A stretch of 41,243 nucleotides of DNA from Spirulina subsalsa FACHB-351 (GCF_026130165.1 NZ_JAIHOM010000040.1:1-41243), one strand, 5' to 3'; shown: positions 1-8,352, numbered from the stretch's first letter. Notes: generated from the letters alone by a model not told the origin. Translations and numbers: made by a program.

Positions 1-372
1 AGGGGGTGGGGAAAAGGAGGGAATCTCGAACCTTGGACTGGGGAGGTTCAAGGGGGGAGGAGTCCAACTGGGTAGACTGGGGGAGGGTTCCGGTTGGGGA
101 GTAGGTGGAAGGTCAGGGGGGGAGGGGGTTTCCGCTTCGGGAATGGGGGGAATATCTACACTACGGGAGGGTAACTGGGTAATCTTAATCAGGTCTTCGT
201 CGTTAATTTTAGCTTGAGTTTGGGGGGAGTCTTCCTGAAGGGGGAGGAATAAAATCCCACCATGTAGACCCAAGGAAATGAGCAACATGGGTCGCCACAG
301 AAAACGTAACCAGGGGGGGGTGGTGAGTTTAGAGGAGGAGGCAGGAATATCTGTGGCAGCGTTCTCAAACAT
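1..372 (-). CDS. TonB-like energy transducer, N-terminal part (cut by window edge)
   Basis: The frame opens at an ATG at 372 and runs off the left edge, showing 124 residues. After a ~28-residue cytoplasmic segment there is one membrane span (about residues 29-44) containing SLGLH. The Ser and His lie four residues apart, as in the Ser/His pair of the TonB transmembrane helix. From about residue 65 the chain is strongly proline-rich (PSPPDLPPTPQPEPSPS), the usual periplasm-crossing rod. The C-terminal TonB domain would lie outside the window, so the call rests on the membrane helix and the Pro-rich rod only. Known role of the family: coupling of ExbB/ExbD proton flow to outer-membrane transporters. 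No exbB/exbD is visible here. The gene diverges from cobH across 147 bp. A generic Pro-rich membrane protein is the alternative. Confidence 0.6.
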   Translation of the reverse strand, partial: MFENAATDIPASSSKLTTPPWLRFLWRPMLLISLGLHGGILFLPLQEDSPQTQAKINDEDLIKITQLPSRSVDIPPIPEAETPSPPDLPPTPQPEPSPSLPSWTPPPLNLPSPRFEIPSFSPPP

Positions 373-519
373 GGAACAGAAAGGGGGGTTGTCGGCGCTC
401 TCTTGTCTCAGACCTCAAAGAATCTGGAGTTGTTTCCTGTTTTAACATATTTGTTGGAAACTCTGGATATACCATGGAAGGCGGTACAATATTACGTCCT
501 AATCATTTGAGTATTAACA

Positions 520-1146
520 ATGGAGTGGCACACAACCGACGCGCAAAGTTTGGCAATTATTGATCAGGAGATTGGTGAACATATTTTCGCCCCGGCAGAG
601 TATGAACTTGTGCGTCGTGTCATCTATGAGACGGCGGATTTTGAGTATAAGTCTTTGATTCGCTTTTCGGAGCGATCGCTGCAAGCGGGAGCGGCGGCTT
701 TGGCTGCCCGGAGTACCATTGTTGTAGATGTCCCGATGGTTCAGGTGGGGATTGCTTTAGCCCTTCAAGAAACCTTCGCCAATCCGGTCTATTGTAGCCT
801 AGAAACCATCACTCGCCCCCAAAAGGAAAAAACCCAAGCGGCTTGGGGAATTCAGACCCTAGCGCGCCGTTATCCCGAGGGAATTTTTGTGATTGGTCAG
901 TCCCAAACGGCTTTAACGGCTTTGGTGGAGTTGATTGAGTCGGAGGAAATTCGCCCGGCTTTGGTGGTTGGTACTCCGTCTGGTTTTGTGGGGGCGGATG
1001 TGGCAAAGGAACGGTTACAGGATTCTATGATTCCCAATATTCGCATCAATGGCCGCAAGGGGAGTGCTGTGGTGGCGGTGGCGTTGATCAATGGTTTGGT
1101 GGATTTGGCTTGGGAGGCTTATGGAAAGCCGAATCCGGAGTTTTAA
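520..1146 (+). CDS. cobH: Precorrin-8X methylmutase (cobalamin biosynthesis)
   Basis: The 208-residue protein has the CobH/CbiC length and sequence: an N-terminal WHTTDAQSLAIIDQEIG, RRVIYETADFEY, VDVPMVQVGIA, an ANPVYC segment, a long AAWGIQTLARRYPEGIFVIGQ stretch split by conserved Gly, and TPSGFVGADVAKERL with RKGSAVVAVALINGL near the end. The family moves a methyl group from C-11 to C-12 of the corrin ring, giving hydrogenobyrinate or cobyrinate. In characterised CobH/CbiC enzymes a His follows VI in the first motif. Here that position (residue 36) is Tyr, which I believe may be general in cyanobacteria but cannot check. It stands alone, with a divergent TonB-like gene upstream and a convergent gene downstream. 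Confidence 0.93.
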   Translation: MEWHTTDAQSLAIIDQEIGEHIFAPAEYELVRRVIYETADFEYKSLIRFSERSLQAGAAALAARSTIVVDVPMVQVGIALALQETFANPVYCSLETITRPQKEKTQAAWGIQTLARRYPEGIFVIGQSQTALTALVELIESEEIRPALVVGTPSGFVGADVAKERLQDSMIPNIRINGRKGSAVVAVALINGLVDLAWEAYGKPNPEF

Positions 1147-1195
1147 CAAAATGTTGCTGAATTCCCCTTCCTCGCCAACGGCAGGGTGGGGTAGT

Positions 1196-1753
1196 TCACG
1201 GGTTCTCCCATCCTTGCTCAAAACCTTGCCAATAGCCCACTAAATACCCACTAAGATATTGAGGTAGCCACACCACACTAGAGGGGGGATTCGGTTGATA
1301 TTCCAGTCCTTGAGTTTGAGCGGACCGACCTTCTTTTAAGCCCATTTGATAACCGCGATTATAGCCATCTTCAAATTCTTCTACCTCATTTGAGGTCAAG
1401 TTCGCGTGGTTATAGAATCCATCGTGAAACCCGGCTAAAAATCCGGCTTTATAGCCTGCGATCGCCCTTTGATCTGTTTCTCCTTCTAAAATGTCTCCAA
1501 TGCCCAGAATCGTGGGATCGTAGTCTAACTGGTGACTCCGGTCTAATTCCCCTTGGTGTAACCCCAAGGTATAGCCGAGATCGTAGCCTTGGGAAAAGGC
1601 AGAGTCCGCATAGGTTTGAGCCGGGGGGGAAGACACTTCTATCGTTACGGGACTCAGGGAAACAGCAACTGGATTTAGACACAGGGTTGCGATCGCCAGA
1701 AAACACAAAACGTTCATACACACACCCCAGTAGAAGCATTTGGTTGTCTTCAT
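1196..1753 (-). CDS. Secreted protein with four GxxxGxxxGxxxG (glycine-zipper-like) blocks
   Basis: I do not recognise a named family. The frame is open from 1864, but the ATG at 1753 puts a good signal peptide at the N-terminus (MKTTKCFYW then a hydrophobic stretch to about residue 34), so I prefer it; this gives 185 residues. The mature part carries four blocks with glycine every fourth residue, usually followed by an aromatic: QGYDLGYTLGLHQG, AGYKAGFLAGFHDG, DGYNRGYQMGLKEG and SGYLVGYWQGFEQG. Acidic or polar linkers separate them. Such spacing puts the glycines on one helix face, so helix packing or membrane association is a reasonable inference, but the function is unknown. The gene converges with cobH and diverges from the PP2C gene, its start lying ~135 bp away. 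Confidence 0.6.
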   Translation of the reverse strand: MKTTKCFYWGVCMNVLCFLAIATLCLNPVAVSLSPVTIEVSSPPAQTYADSAFSQGYDLGYTLGLHQGELDRSHQLDYDPTILGIGDILEGETDQRAIAGYKAGFLAGFHDGFYNHANLTSNEVEEFEDGYNRGYQMGLKEGRSAQTQGLEYQPNPPSSVVWLPQYLSGYLVGYWQGFEQGWENP

Positions 1754-1888
1754 TTTAACCGGACTTTTTCGGTACACTGGAAGATAGGCACTTTCGCGGA
1801 TTGGCCATTCCCGAAAGCGTCTCGACTGGTGTGGATAGTTTGTTGGAAAACCTTCTAAAGCCATTGCCCCCTATCGTCCAGATTTCTC

Positions 1889-4183
1889 ATGAATAATCCT
1901 GCGGTTGCCCTTTACTGCTCGGATGCCAAGTGTCAAGCAGCAAATGACCTGAATCATAAATTTTGTCAAGCTTGTAGTACGCCGTTACTGCGACGGTATT
2001 TATGGATGATTGGGGGAGATGTACGAGATGTGGCTCAGGGGACCCTATTAGAAGAGCGTTATCAAGTCTGTCAAGCGCGGATTGTTCTGGATACGAAACC
2101 CGCCGAATCGCCTACTCCACCCGAGGATATTCCCGAGGCGATCGCACCTTACCTAAAACTCATCCCCTATCGCCTCCATTTGCCCCAAGTTTACGGCATT
2201 ATTTCCTTGGCCAATCGACCCACCCCCACCTGGTTATTAGAATACGGCACCCTCCCCAACGCCCCCGACTTCAGCACCGGGCATATTCTCCCCTCCCTCC
2301 TACAACAATGGCCCCACGCCACCGCCGTCCGCCAACTCAATTGGCTGTGGCAAATCGCCCAACTGTGGGAACCCCTCGAAAATCAAGGCGTAGTGTCCAG
2401 CTTACTCAGTCCCGCCCTAATCAGGGTTCAAGGGCAAATTTTGAAACTGGCCGAACTCCAAGGCGATACTCGCCGTGAGAACCCCGAAATTCCCACCCTG
2501 AGCCATCTGGGGCAACTGTGGCTCACTTGGCAACCCCTCGCCTCTCCCCTGATTCGTAAATTTATTCAACAACTGGCTGAAGCCTTACAAAATGGCAAGA
2601 TTAGCGACTCCCACCAACTGATCTATGTCTTGGATCAGGCGATCGCCCAAGCCACCCAAGCCCGTCAACAGGAACATCACCTCTCCACCGCCACCGATGC
2701 CGGCCCCTCCCGTAGTCATAACGAAGATGCCTGTTACCCCCCCCATAACACCCGTCAATCCCTCGCCCAAGGGGAAAATAGCCTCGCCATTGTTTGTGAT
2801 GGCATCGGCGGTCATGACGGAGGAGAAATCGCCTCCCAATTAGCCATAGAAGCCCTCCAGCAGAGCGTACAACCCCTGTTAGCCGAACCCCCAGCCCAAT
2901 CCCCCGAAATCATCACCGAACTCCTCGAAACAGCCATTTCCCGCGCCAATGATCTAATCAGCCAACGGAACGACAGCGAACAGCGCCAGATGCGCAAACG
3001 CATGGGAACCACCCTCGTCATGACCCTTTCCCATCAACATCAAATGTTTTGCGCCCATGTGGGCGACTCCCGCATTTATTGGATTACCCGTTCCGGTTGT
3101 CATCAACTCACCCTTGATGATGATATTGCCTCCCGAGAAGTGCGCTTAGGCTATGCCCTTTATCTCGATGCCGTCTCCTACCCCAACGCCGGAGCCCTAG
3201 TCCAAGCATTAGGCATGAGCGCCTCCACCCGTCTTTATCCCAACGTTGGGCGGGTGATCATTGACGAAGACTCCGTTTTCCTGCTGTGTTCCGACGGTTT
3301 GAGTGATGATGATCGGGTAGATCAATACTGGGCGACAGAAATTCTGCCCATTTTGACCGAAAAACGGGATCTCAAAACCGTCACCGACCGTTTAATGGAA
3401 ATTGGTCAAACCAAAAACGGCCACGACAACATCACCATTGCCCTAGTCCATTGTCAAGTTCAAGCCAAACCCGCCACCGGGAGTAACCTGATCACCTTAC
3501 CCCCCTTACACGAACTTCCCGCCCCCTCCATCTACCACAAGACCCAAACCCCCGCCCCGTTGGACGAACCCACCGAACCCATGTTAAAGCTCAAACCCCG
3601 TTTAAACTGGGTACAGCGTTCCCTACTGGCGGGAGGAATTTTACTGGGTTTAGTCCTGGCTCTCGGTTCTCTCTCTTGGTTCATGTTCCCCGAAATGCGG
3701 CAACAGGCGGATCGGTTGTTGGGCAATAGTCCCGCCCGTCCCCCGGTAGCTTCCCCTCCCCCAATATCGCCCCCCACTACCCTCCCCCAACCCACCCAAT
3801 CTATTACCGAAGTCAGCTTAAACCAGTGGGTTGTTTTTGAGCGTTCTGTAGAGCTATATCCCAGCCCAGAGGTGGTGAGCAATCCCCAAACAATCCCCCC
3901 CCAGACTCCCTTACAAATCCGTAGTCGTAGCACCCGTGGGGAACAAGTGACTTGGATTCAATTCCGTCATTGTTTACCCTCCCCGAGGGAGGAGGGGATA
4001 AACCCGGAGGAAACGACCCCACCCTCCCCCGGAATCACCTCCCCAGATTCCCCGATGCCCCCCAATGAGGGAGAATTAGAAGAAGAGTTCAAGGTGGGTT
4101 GGATGCGGGTGGACTTAACAAGGGAGGCTCAAATGCTTCTAGTGACAGTTGTTGCGCCCGTAACTGATTGTCTCCCTGAATAA
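1889..4183 (+). CDS. Zinc-ribbon / pseudokinase-like / PP2C-type Ser-Thr phosphatase, membrane-anchored
   Basis: The protein has 764 residues. Residues 10-29 form a CX4C...CX2C zinc ribbon. Residues ~53-240 resemble a decayed protein-kinase fold: LLEERYQV at the start, a hinge-like LLEYG (~117), then ENQGVVSSLLSPALI and LKLAEL where HRDxxPxN and DFG would sit. This part is my inference. The PP2C domain (~265-525) has all metal-site motifs: SHNED (276-280), CDGIGGHDGG (303-312), GTT, HVGDSR with Asp393, CSDG with Asp469 and GHDN with Asp513. A membrane span follows (578-600), then a Pro-rich linker and a C-terminal domain of unknown type. Known PP2C role: Mn/Mg-dependent dephosphorylation of phospho-Ser/Thr. 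The CHAT-FHA gene follows on the same strand 132 bp later, pointing to one signalling unit whose FHA domain could read the phosphorylation state. Confidence 0.88.
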   Translation: MNNPAVALYCSDAKCQAANDLNHKFCQACSTPLLRRYLWMIGGDVRDVAQGTLLEERYQVCQARIVLDTKPAESPTPPEDIPEAIAPYLKLIPYRLHLPQVYGIISLANRPTPTWLLEYGTLPNAPDFSTGHILPSLLQQWPHATAVRQLNWLWQIAQLWEPLENQGVVSSLLSPALIRVQGQILKLAELQGDTRRENPEIPTLSHLGQLWLTWQPLASPLIRKFIQQLAEALQNGKISDSHQLIYVLDQAIAQATQARQQEHHLSTATDAGPSRSHNEDACYPPHNTRQSLAQGENSLAIVCDGIGGHDGGEIASQLAIEALQQSVQPLLAEPPAQSPEIITELLETAISRANDLISQRNDSEQRQMRKRMGTTLVMTLSHQHQMFCAHVGDSRIYWITRSGCHQLTLDDDIASREVRLGYALYLDAVSYPNAGALVQALGMSASTRLYPNVGRVIIDEDSVFLLCSDGLSDDDRVDQYWATEILPILTEKRDLKTVTDRLMEIGQTKNGHDNITIALVHCQVQAKPATGSNLITLPPLHELPAPSIYHKTQTPAPLDEPTEPMLKLKPRLNWVQRSLLAGGILLGLVLALGSLSWFMFPEMRQQADRLLGNSPARPPVASPPPISPPTTLPQPTQSITEVSLNQWVVFERSVELYPSPEVVSNPQTIPPQTPLQIRSRSTRGEQVTWIQFRHCLPSPREEGINPEETTPPSPGITSPDSPMPPNEGELEEEFKVGWMRVDLTREAQMLLVTVVAPVTDCLPE

Positions 4184-4315
4184 TAACCAACGCCCCTTCT
4201 GTTTGTTGATCTCGGGTTTGGGTTGGGAGTTGTTCTGAAGGGCTTTATCACTCCGGAGAGATTCAGCCTGTCCCCCAAACCACTGCGAAAATCCATTGTT
4301 AACCCATTGCTTGGA

Positions 4316-5914
4316 ATGTCTGAAGAAACCCCTTGTTTGAGTTTGGCGCTTACCCGTCTCCAAACGGCCGGACACACAAATTATGCGATTTGGGTGATTA
4401 AAGCCCCGGTTCCCGATGGCTATGTTCACCACGACTCTGAGTGGCCGCCGGAGTTAACCCGGCAATGGTTGGCTTGGCAACAAATGTTTTCTTTAGCGAT
4501 GGGGCCTCATTTGCCTGTGATTCATGACAATGTGGATCTGGAGGTGGGATTTTTATTGGAGGAGTGGTCGGGAACGCCTCAGAATATTGGCGGGCGGTTG
4601 ATGCAGGATTTGGGGATTAGTTTGTGGCAGTGGTTATTTGCTGGGGCGATTGGTAAGACGTTGATGCAGAGTCAGGGGGTGGCCATTGGACAAGGGAAGG
4701 CGTTGCGTCTCCGGTTGGATATTCGGGATCCCAATTTAATTCCTCTGCCTTGGGAGATTATGCAGCCGGGAGCGGGGAAACAAGCGATTTCGTTGAATCA
4801 ACAGTTATTGTTTAGTCGCACGACGAGCGATGTGGATCCTTTGAGTATTCAAGGGACTCAAGATCGGCTACAAATTTTGTTAGTTTTAGGGGAAAGTTCT
4901 TATCCTTCTCAAGATACTTTGGATTTAGATGCCGAGGCGGCTACGTTGTCGCGGTTTATTGAACAACGGACGGGACAGGCGAAGTATGAGCGATCGCATT
5001 ATCCTGTCCCGACCTATGTCACCCCCCTCCTCCAACCCACTCGCGGTCAATTGATTGAAGCCCTAGAACGCAGTCGTTACAATGTGTTTTTCTACGCGGG
5101 ACATGGGACTCCCGCACCGGATGGGGGGTTACTCTACCTACGTCAGGATGCCACGATTAACGGTACGGAATTAGCCCAGATTTTAGTCCGCAATCAAGTA
5201 ACCTTGGCGTTATTTAATGCCTGTTGGGGGGCGCAACCGGATCAAGTGGACGAGCAAACAATTCCCCGCAGTAGTTTGGCTGAGGTGTTGATTCATCATG
5301 GGGTGCCTGCGGTGTTGGCTATGCGGGATTCTATTGCCGATCAAGAGGCGTTAAGTTTTATTCAGGCTTTTACTGAGGCTCTCTCGGAACGGATGCCCAT
5401 TGATCAGGCTGTTGCGATCGCCCGTCAACAACTCCTCACTCTCTACAAGTTTAACCAACCCGCTTGGACTTTACCCATTCTCTATATGCACCCGGAGTTT
5501 AACGGTGAATTGGTGCAGGTTTTAGGGGAAGGAATTACCGAACTCCCCACCATTCTCCCCGGGACTTCTGTCACTCTACCCCAGGCCAATTTGCGATCGC
5601 TCCAAGATCATCACCGCGTGTGGCCAGTGCAGGGGGGATTAATACGCATTGGCCGTCATCCTACCAATGATGTGGTCATTCAAGAGCGTTGGGTCAGTCA
5701 AGAACACGCCGAAATTTTCTATCGGGAAACCTTTACCACCTCTGGCAATGGCCCTAATTACTTCCTCCGGGACTTTTCTCGCTATGGCACCCTGATCCAG
5801 GATAGCCAAGGGTGGCGCACGGTCCACCGTCAAGAAATCCCCCTCCCCTCCGGCACCCAAATTAAACTCGGCAGTAGTCAAGGTCAGATTCTCGAATTTG
5901 TCGTTGAGGGGTGA
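4316..5914 (+). CDS. CHAT-domain (caspase-like) protein with C-terminal FHA domain
   Basis: The frame is open from 4223, but the ATG at 4316 (MSEETPCLSLALTRL) begins the conserved-looking part; this gives 532 residues. The N-terminal ~200 residues are a cyanobacterial CHAT-leading region (LRLRLDIRDPNLIPLPWEIM). The CHAT protease fold carries its His in YAGHG (His263 from this start) and its Cys in FNACWGAQ (Cys303), the dyad of caspase-like peptidases. The C-terminal ~100 residues are an FHA domain: RIGRHPTNDVVI, then VSQEHAEI and DFSRYGT, the Gly-Arg, Ser-x-x-His and Asn/Gly-type positions that bind phosphothreonine. Known: CHAT proteases can be effectors or processing enzymes. Inference: a phosphorylation-gated protease working with the PP2C protein upstream. 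Substrate unknown. Confidence 0.88.
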   Translation: MSEETPCLSLALTRLQTAGHTNYAIWVIKAPVPDGYVHHDSEWPPELTRQWLAWQQMFSLAMGPHLPVIHDNVDLEVGFLLEEWSGTPQNIGGRLMQDLGISLWQWLFAGAIGKTLMQSQGVAIGQGKALRLRLDIRDPNLIPLPWEIMQPGAGKQAISLNQQLLFSRTTSDVDPLSIQGTQDRLQILLVLGESSYPSQDTLDLDAEAATLSRFIEQRTGQAKYERSHYPVPTYVTPLLQPTRGQLIEALERSRYNVFFYAGHGTPAPDGGLLYLRQDATINGTELAQILVRNQVTLALFNACWGAQPDQVDEQTIPRSSLAEVLIHHGVPAVLAMRDSIADQEALSFIQAFTEALSERMPIDQAVAIARQQLLTLYKFNQPAWTLPILYMHPEFNGELVQVLGEGITELPTILPGTSVTLPQANLRSLQDHHRVWPVQGGLIRIGRHPTNDVVIQERWVSQEHAEIFYRETFTTSGNGPNYFLRDFSRYGTLIQDSQGWRTVHRQEIPLPSGTQIKLGSSQGQILEFVVEG

Positions 5915-5956
5915 TTAGACTCTCAAGGTCAGGTAATCCAGGAATCGGGAGTCGGG

Positions 5957-5996
5957 AGCAGGGGAGCAGGGGAGCAGGGGAGCAGGGGAGCAGGGG
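5957..5996 (+). repeat. Octamer tandem repeat (AGCAGGGG)x5
   Basis: Five perfect head-to-tail copies of AGCAGGGG, framed by degenerate GAGTCGGG units on both sides, lie just after the CHAT-FHA gene. The same octamer occurs in the opposite orientation at 9562-9585. Short tandem intergenic repeats of 7-8 bp are common in filamentous cyanobacteria; no function is known to me. Confidence 0.9.
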
Positions 5997-6039
5997 AGTC
6001 GGGTGTAATGTCATTGACTAACTTTGACTAACTTTAGCC

Positions 6040-6101
6040 AGAAACCGGGTTGCATTCATTGTCTAGTTTTCTCGATACACCCTAGCAAAAACCCGGTTTC
6101 T
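6040..6101. repeat. 12-bp perfect inverted repeat (AGAAACCGGGTT)
   Basis: AGAAACCGGGTT at 6040-6051 is repeated inverted at 6090-6101, leaving a 38-bp centre. Similar AAACCGGGTTT-type palindromic repeats are dispersed in many cyanobacterial genomes. It could be a small non-autonomous element or a transcript-end hairpin between the CHAT-FHA gene and the convergent DUF3067 gene. It has no T-tract, so I do not call it a terminator. Confidence 0.7.
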
Positions 6102-6105
6102 CATG

Positions 6106-6132
6106 TCAATTATCAATTATCAATTATCAATT
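6106..6132. repeat. Heptamer tandem repeat (TCAATTA)x3 plus a partial unit
   Basis: Three perfect TCAATTA heptamers and a truncated fourth abut the stop codon of the DUF3067 gene. The 7-bp unit is of the STRR type known from heterocystous and related cyanobacteria. No other role is evident. Confidence 0.8.
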
Positions 6133-6136
6133 CCCA

Positions 6137-6445
6137 CTAAACCATCCACTCAGAAGCTCGTTCCCCTAAATCTAGGGGGATGCTCACCGCTTTCCCTAAA
6201 CGGGGACGCTCTCGACTATTCTCAATAGTCTGCTTGACCTGTTCTACTACACCCCAGCCATTGAGATACTGGGCGATCGCATTTAAATGTTCCTCATACT
6301 CCAGTGCCGAGAGGGGAAAGGAAGCCTGTTCCAGATACTTCCACATCACCTGAACATATATCTTGCCCTTAATTCGCCGAATTTGAACATCGTAGGAACA
6401 GCCCCACTTGGCCTGTAAGAGTTGCTGGAGTTCTTGTCCGGTCAT
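6137..6445 (-). CDS. DUF3067 family protein (cyanobacterial conserved)
   Basis: The 102-residue protein closely follows the DUF3067 pattern as I remember it: an N-terminal MTGQELQQLLQAKWG, IRRIKGKIYVQVMWKYLEQ in the middle, and the near-invariant tail RPRLGKAVSIPLDLGERASEW. Length is full for the family. It is soluble, with no signal peptide or membrane segment. Its function is unknown; the family is shared by cyanobacteria and plant plastids, suggesting a housekeeping or photosynthesis-linked role. It is divergent from petC, with a 235-bp region between the two starts. That region contains the petC regulatory sequences described separately, an HIP1 site and no further ORF. Confidence 0.85.
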   Translation of the reverse strand: MTGQELQQLLQAKWGCSYDVQIRRIKGKIYVQVMWKYLEQASFPLSALEYEEHLNAIAQYLNGWGVVEQVKQTIENSRERPRLGKAVSIPLDLGERASEWMV

Positions 6446-6612
6446 CGCGATCGCCTCATCTACTGCACAATCTTTTGATCTTCAGGTTATCCCCTGTGAA
6501 TGCCCCTTTTCTGTAATAATTTAATACAAAGAGTTGTAACGCTTTTTAAACAGCGAACCCCTATTCAACTCCTAATACGCTTGCTCGCTGAGTTTGGTTT
6601 AGCATAACTTGG

Positions 6613-6641
6613 CAGGATTCTGAGAAAGTCTTCAGGATTCT
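6613..6641 (+). promoter_or_regulatory. Direct repeat CAGGATTCT upstream of petC, 20 bp apart
   Basis: CAGGATTCT occurs at 6613-6621 and again at 6633-6641, exactly 20 bp (two helical turns) apart. The repeats lie 40-68 bp before the petC start. Downstream are TTTACA (6641-6646) and TATAAA (6660-6665), but their 13-bp spacing is too short for an ordinary sigma-70 pair. This could be an activator or repressor site; that is inference from geometry only. Confidence 0.35.
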
Positions 6642-6680
6642 TTACATTCTTTACAAAAGTATAAACTCTAGCGTTTAGTT

Positions 6681-7220
6681 ATGACACAGATTCCCGCTTC
6701 CGATGTCCCTAGCATGGGTCGCCGCCAATTCATGAACCTGCTGGCTTTCGGCACGATCACCGGAACCGCATTAGGCGCTTTATATCCCATTGTTAAATAT
6801 TTTATTCCTCCCTCCAGTGGTGCAGCCGGGGGTGGAGTCACCGCCAAAGATGCCCTAGGGAATAACGTGAAAGTTAGCGAATTTTTAGCCGAACACAAAC
6901 CCGGCGATCGCACCCTGACCCAAGGCCTCAAAGGAGATCCCACCTACCTCATCGTCCAAGAAGATGCTACCCTGGCCTCCTACGGCTTAAACGCCATCTG
7001 TACCCACCTCGGTTGTGTCGTACCTTGGAACGCCAGCGCCAACAAATTCATGTGTCCCTGTCACGGCTCCCAGTACAATGCAGAAGGCAAAGTCGTCCGA
7101 GGCCCCGCGCCCCTGTCCTTAGCCTTAGCCCATGCCACAGTCACCGACGAGGACACAGTAGAATATACCCCCTGGACAGAAACCGATTTCCGCACCAACG
7201 AAAATCCTTGGTGGGCATAA
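6681..7220 (+). CDS. petC: Cytochrome b6f complex Rieske iron-sulfur subunit
   Basis: The protein has the standard cyanobacterial length of 179 residues. A twin-arginine motif RRQFMNLL (Arg14-Arg15) precedes the single membrane anchor (~20-43) and a Gly-rich hinge (SSGAAGGG). The 2Fe-2S ligands are in CTHLGC (Cys107, His109) and CPCHGS (Cys125, His128), and the disulfide pair is Cys112 and Cys127. It carries electrons from plastoquinol to cytochrome f in the thylakoid membrane. petA follows after 45 bp in the same operon, the usual petCA order. Confidence 0.98.
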   Translation: MTQIPASDVPSMGRRQFMNLLAFGTITGTALGALYPIVKYFIPPSSGAAGGGVTAKDALGNNVKVSEFLAEHKPGDRTLTQGLKGDPTYLIVQEDATLASYGLNAICTHLGCVVPWNASANKFMCPCHGSQYNAEGKVVRGPAPLSLALAHATVTDEDTVEYTPWTETDFRTNENPWWA

Positions 7221-7265
7221 ATCCCCAGACCTTGCCATATCAATTTGAGAGCTTTTGATGTAGAG

Positions 7266-8255
7266 ATGAGAACACCCTCCTTTTTAAACTTGCTGCGCAT
7301 GAGTCAGCAGGTTGCCGTAAAACTGACCATCTTAGTCGTGGCAACCGTTGCAGTCTTCTTGACCAGTGATCTAATTGCCCCCCAAAGTGCGGGCGCTTAT
7401 CCCTTCTGGGCGCAAGAAACCGCCCCGGAAACCCCCCGCGAAGCCACCGGGCGAATCGTGTGCGCCAACTGCCACCTCGCCGAAAAACCCGCAGAAGTGG
7501 AACTTCCCATGTCCGTTGCACCGGACACCGTATTTGAAGCCGTCGTTAAAATTCCCTACGACCTAAACAGCCAACAAGTCCTAGGAGACGGTTCCCAAGG
7601 CGGTTTAAACGTCGGAGCGGTATTAATGCTGCCCGAAGGCTTCAAAATCGCCCCCCCCGACCGGATTCCTGAAGAAATGCAGGAAAAAGTGGGCGGTCTT
7701 TACTTCCAATCCTACACCGCCGATCAAGAGAACGTCGTCATCGTCGGGCCTTTACCCGGGGAACAATACCAAGAGATCACCTTCCCCGTCCTTTCTCCTG
7801 ACCCCAAAACTGATAAAAACCTGCACTTCGGGAAATATCCCGTTCACTTGGGTGCAAACCGTGGTCGCGGTCAACTGTACCCCACAGGAGCCAAGAGCAA
7901 TAATAACGTCTTTACTGCTCCTGTGGCTGGCACTATTAGCGACATTACCGAAGAGGCAGGCGTTGGCGCAACGGTGACAATTACCGCCGCCGACGGCAAA
8001 ACCGTTGTCGAAAACATTCCCGTTGGGCCTGAATTAATTGTAACCGCAGGTCAAACCGTTGAAGCAGGTCAAGAGTTAACCACTAATCCTAATGTGGGTG
8101 GTTTTGGTCAAGAAGATTCAGAAATTGTCCTACAAGATCCCGCCCGGATTAAATGGTTATTACTCTTCTTTGTGGGTATTGCCTTAAGTCAAATGTTCCT
8201 CGCCCTGAAGAAGAAACAAATCGAACGAGTCCAAGCGGCAGAAATGAACATCTAA
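7266..8255 (+). CDS. petA: Apocytochrome f, cytochrome b6f complex
   Basis: I start at the ATG at 7266 (329 residues) rather than the in-frame TTG at 7245, because MRTPSFLN followed by the hydrophobic signal at ~17-36 gives a typical leader ending SAGA. Mature cytochrome f then begins YPFWAQ; its N-terminal Tyr amine (Tyr45 of the precursor) is the axial haem ligand. The haem attachment motif CANCH is at 66-70. A large lumenal domain follows, and one C-terminal anchor ([15 protein letters not shown]) ends with the stromal KKKQIERVQ tail. Its role is transfer of electrons from the Rieske protein to plastocyanin or cytochrome c6. It is co-transcribed with petC, and a strong terminator lies 23 bp after the stop. 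Confidence 0.98.
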   Translation: MRTPSFLNLLRMSQQVAVKLTILVVATVAVFLTSDLIAPQSAGAYPFWAQETAPETPREATGRIVCANCHLAEKPAEVELPMSVAPDTVFEAVVKIPYDLNSQQVLGDGSQGGLNVGAVLMLPEGFKIAPPDRIPEEMQEKVGGLYFQSYTADQENVVIVGPLPGEQYQEITFPVLSPDPKTDKNLHFGKYPVHLGANRGRGQLYPTGAKSNNNVFTAPVAGTISDITEEAGVGATVTITAADGKTVVENIPVGPELIVTAGQTVEAGQELTTNPNVGGFGQEDSEIVLQDPARIKWLLLFFVGIALSQMFLALKKKQIERVQAAEMNI

Positions 8256-8277
8256 TCGATTTTTTAGATTTTCCCCT

Positions 8278-8322
8278 AGGGTTTAAACATTGTTGAATGG
8301 CAACTGTTTAAGCCCTTTTTTT
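8278..8322 (+). terminator. Intrinsic terminator of petCA
   Basis: AGGGTTTAAACA (8278-8289) pairs with TGTTTAAGCCCT (8305-8316), 12 bp with one G-U. An inner GTTG/CAAC stem extends the hairpin, and seven T follow at once. Position just after petA and the T-run make this a convincing rho-independent terminator. Confidence 0.9.
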
Positions 8323-8352
8323 GTGGGTTATTTTTTGACCTGTTGAAATAGA

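Noticed and set aside
465-490. Promoter for cobH with TACAAT at 485-490
   Set aside because: A -10-like word is present, but no -35 at suitable spacing could be found.
1390-1758. Plus-strand ORF of 122 codons opposite the glycine-zipper gene
   Set aside because: Antisense shadow; Arg/Ser-rich, no domain and no ribosome-binding site.
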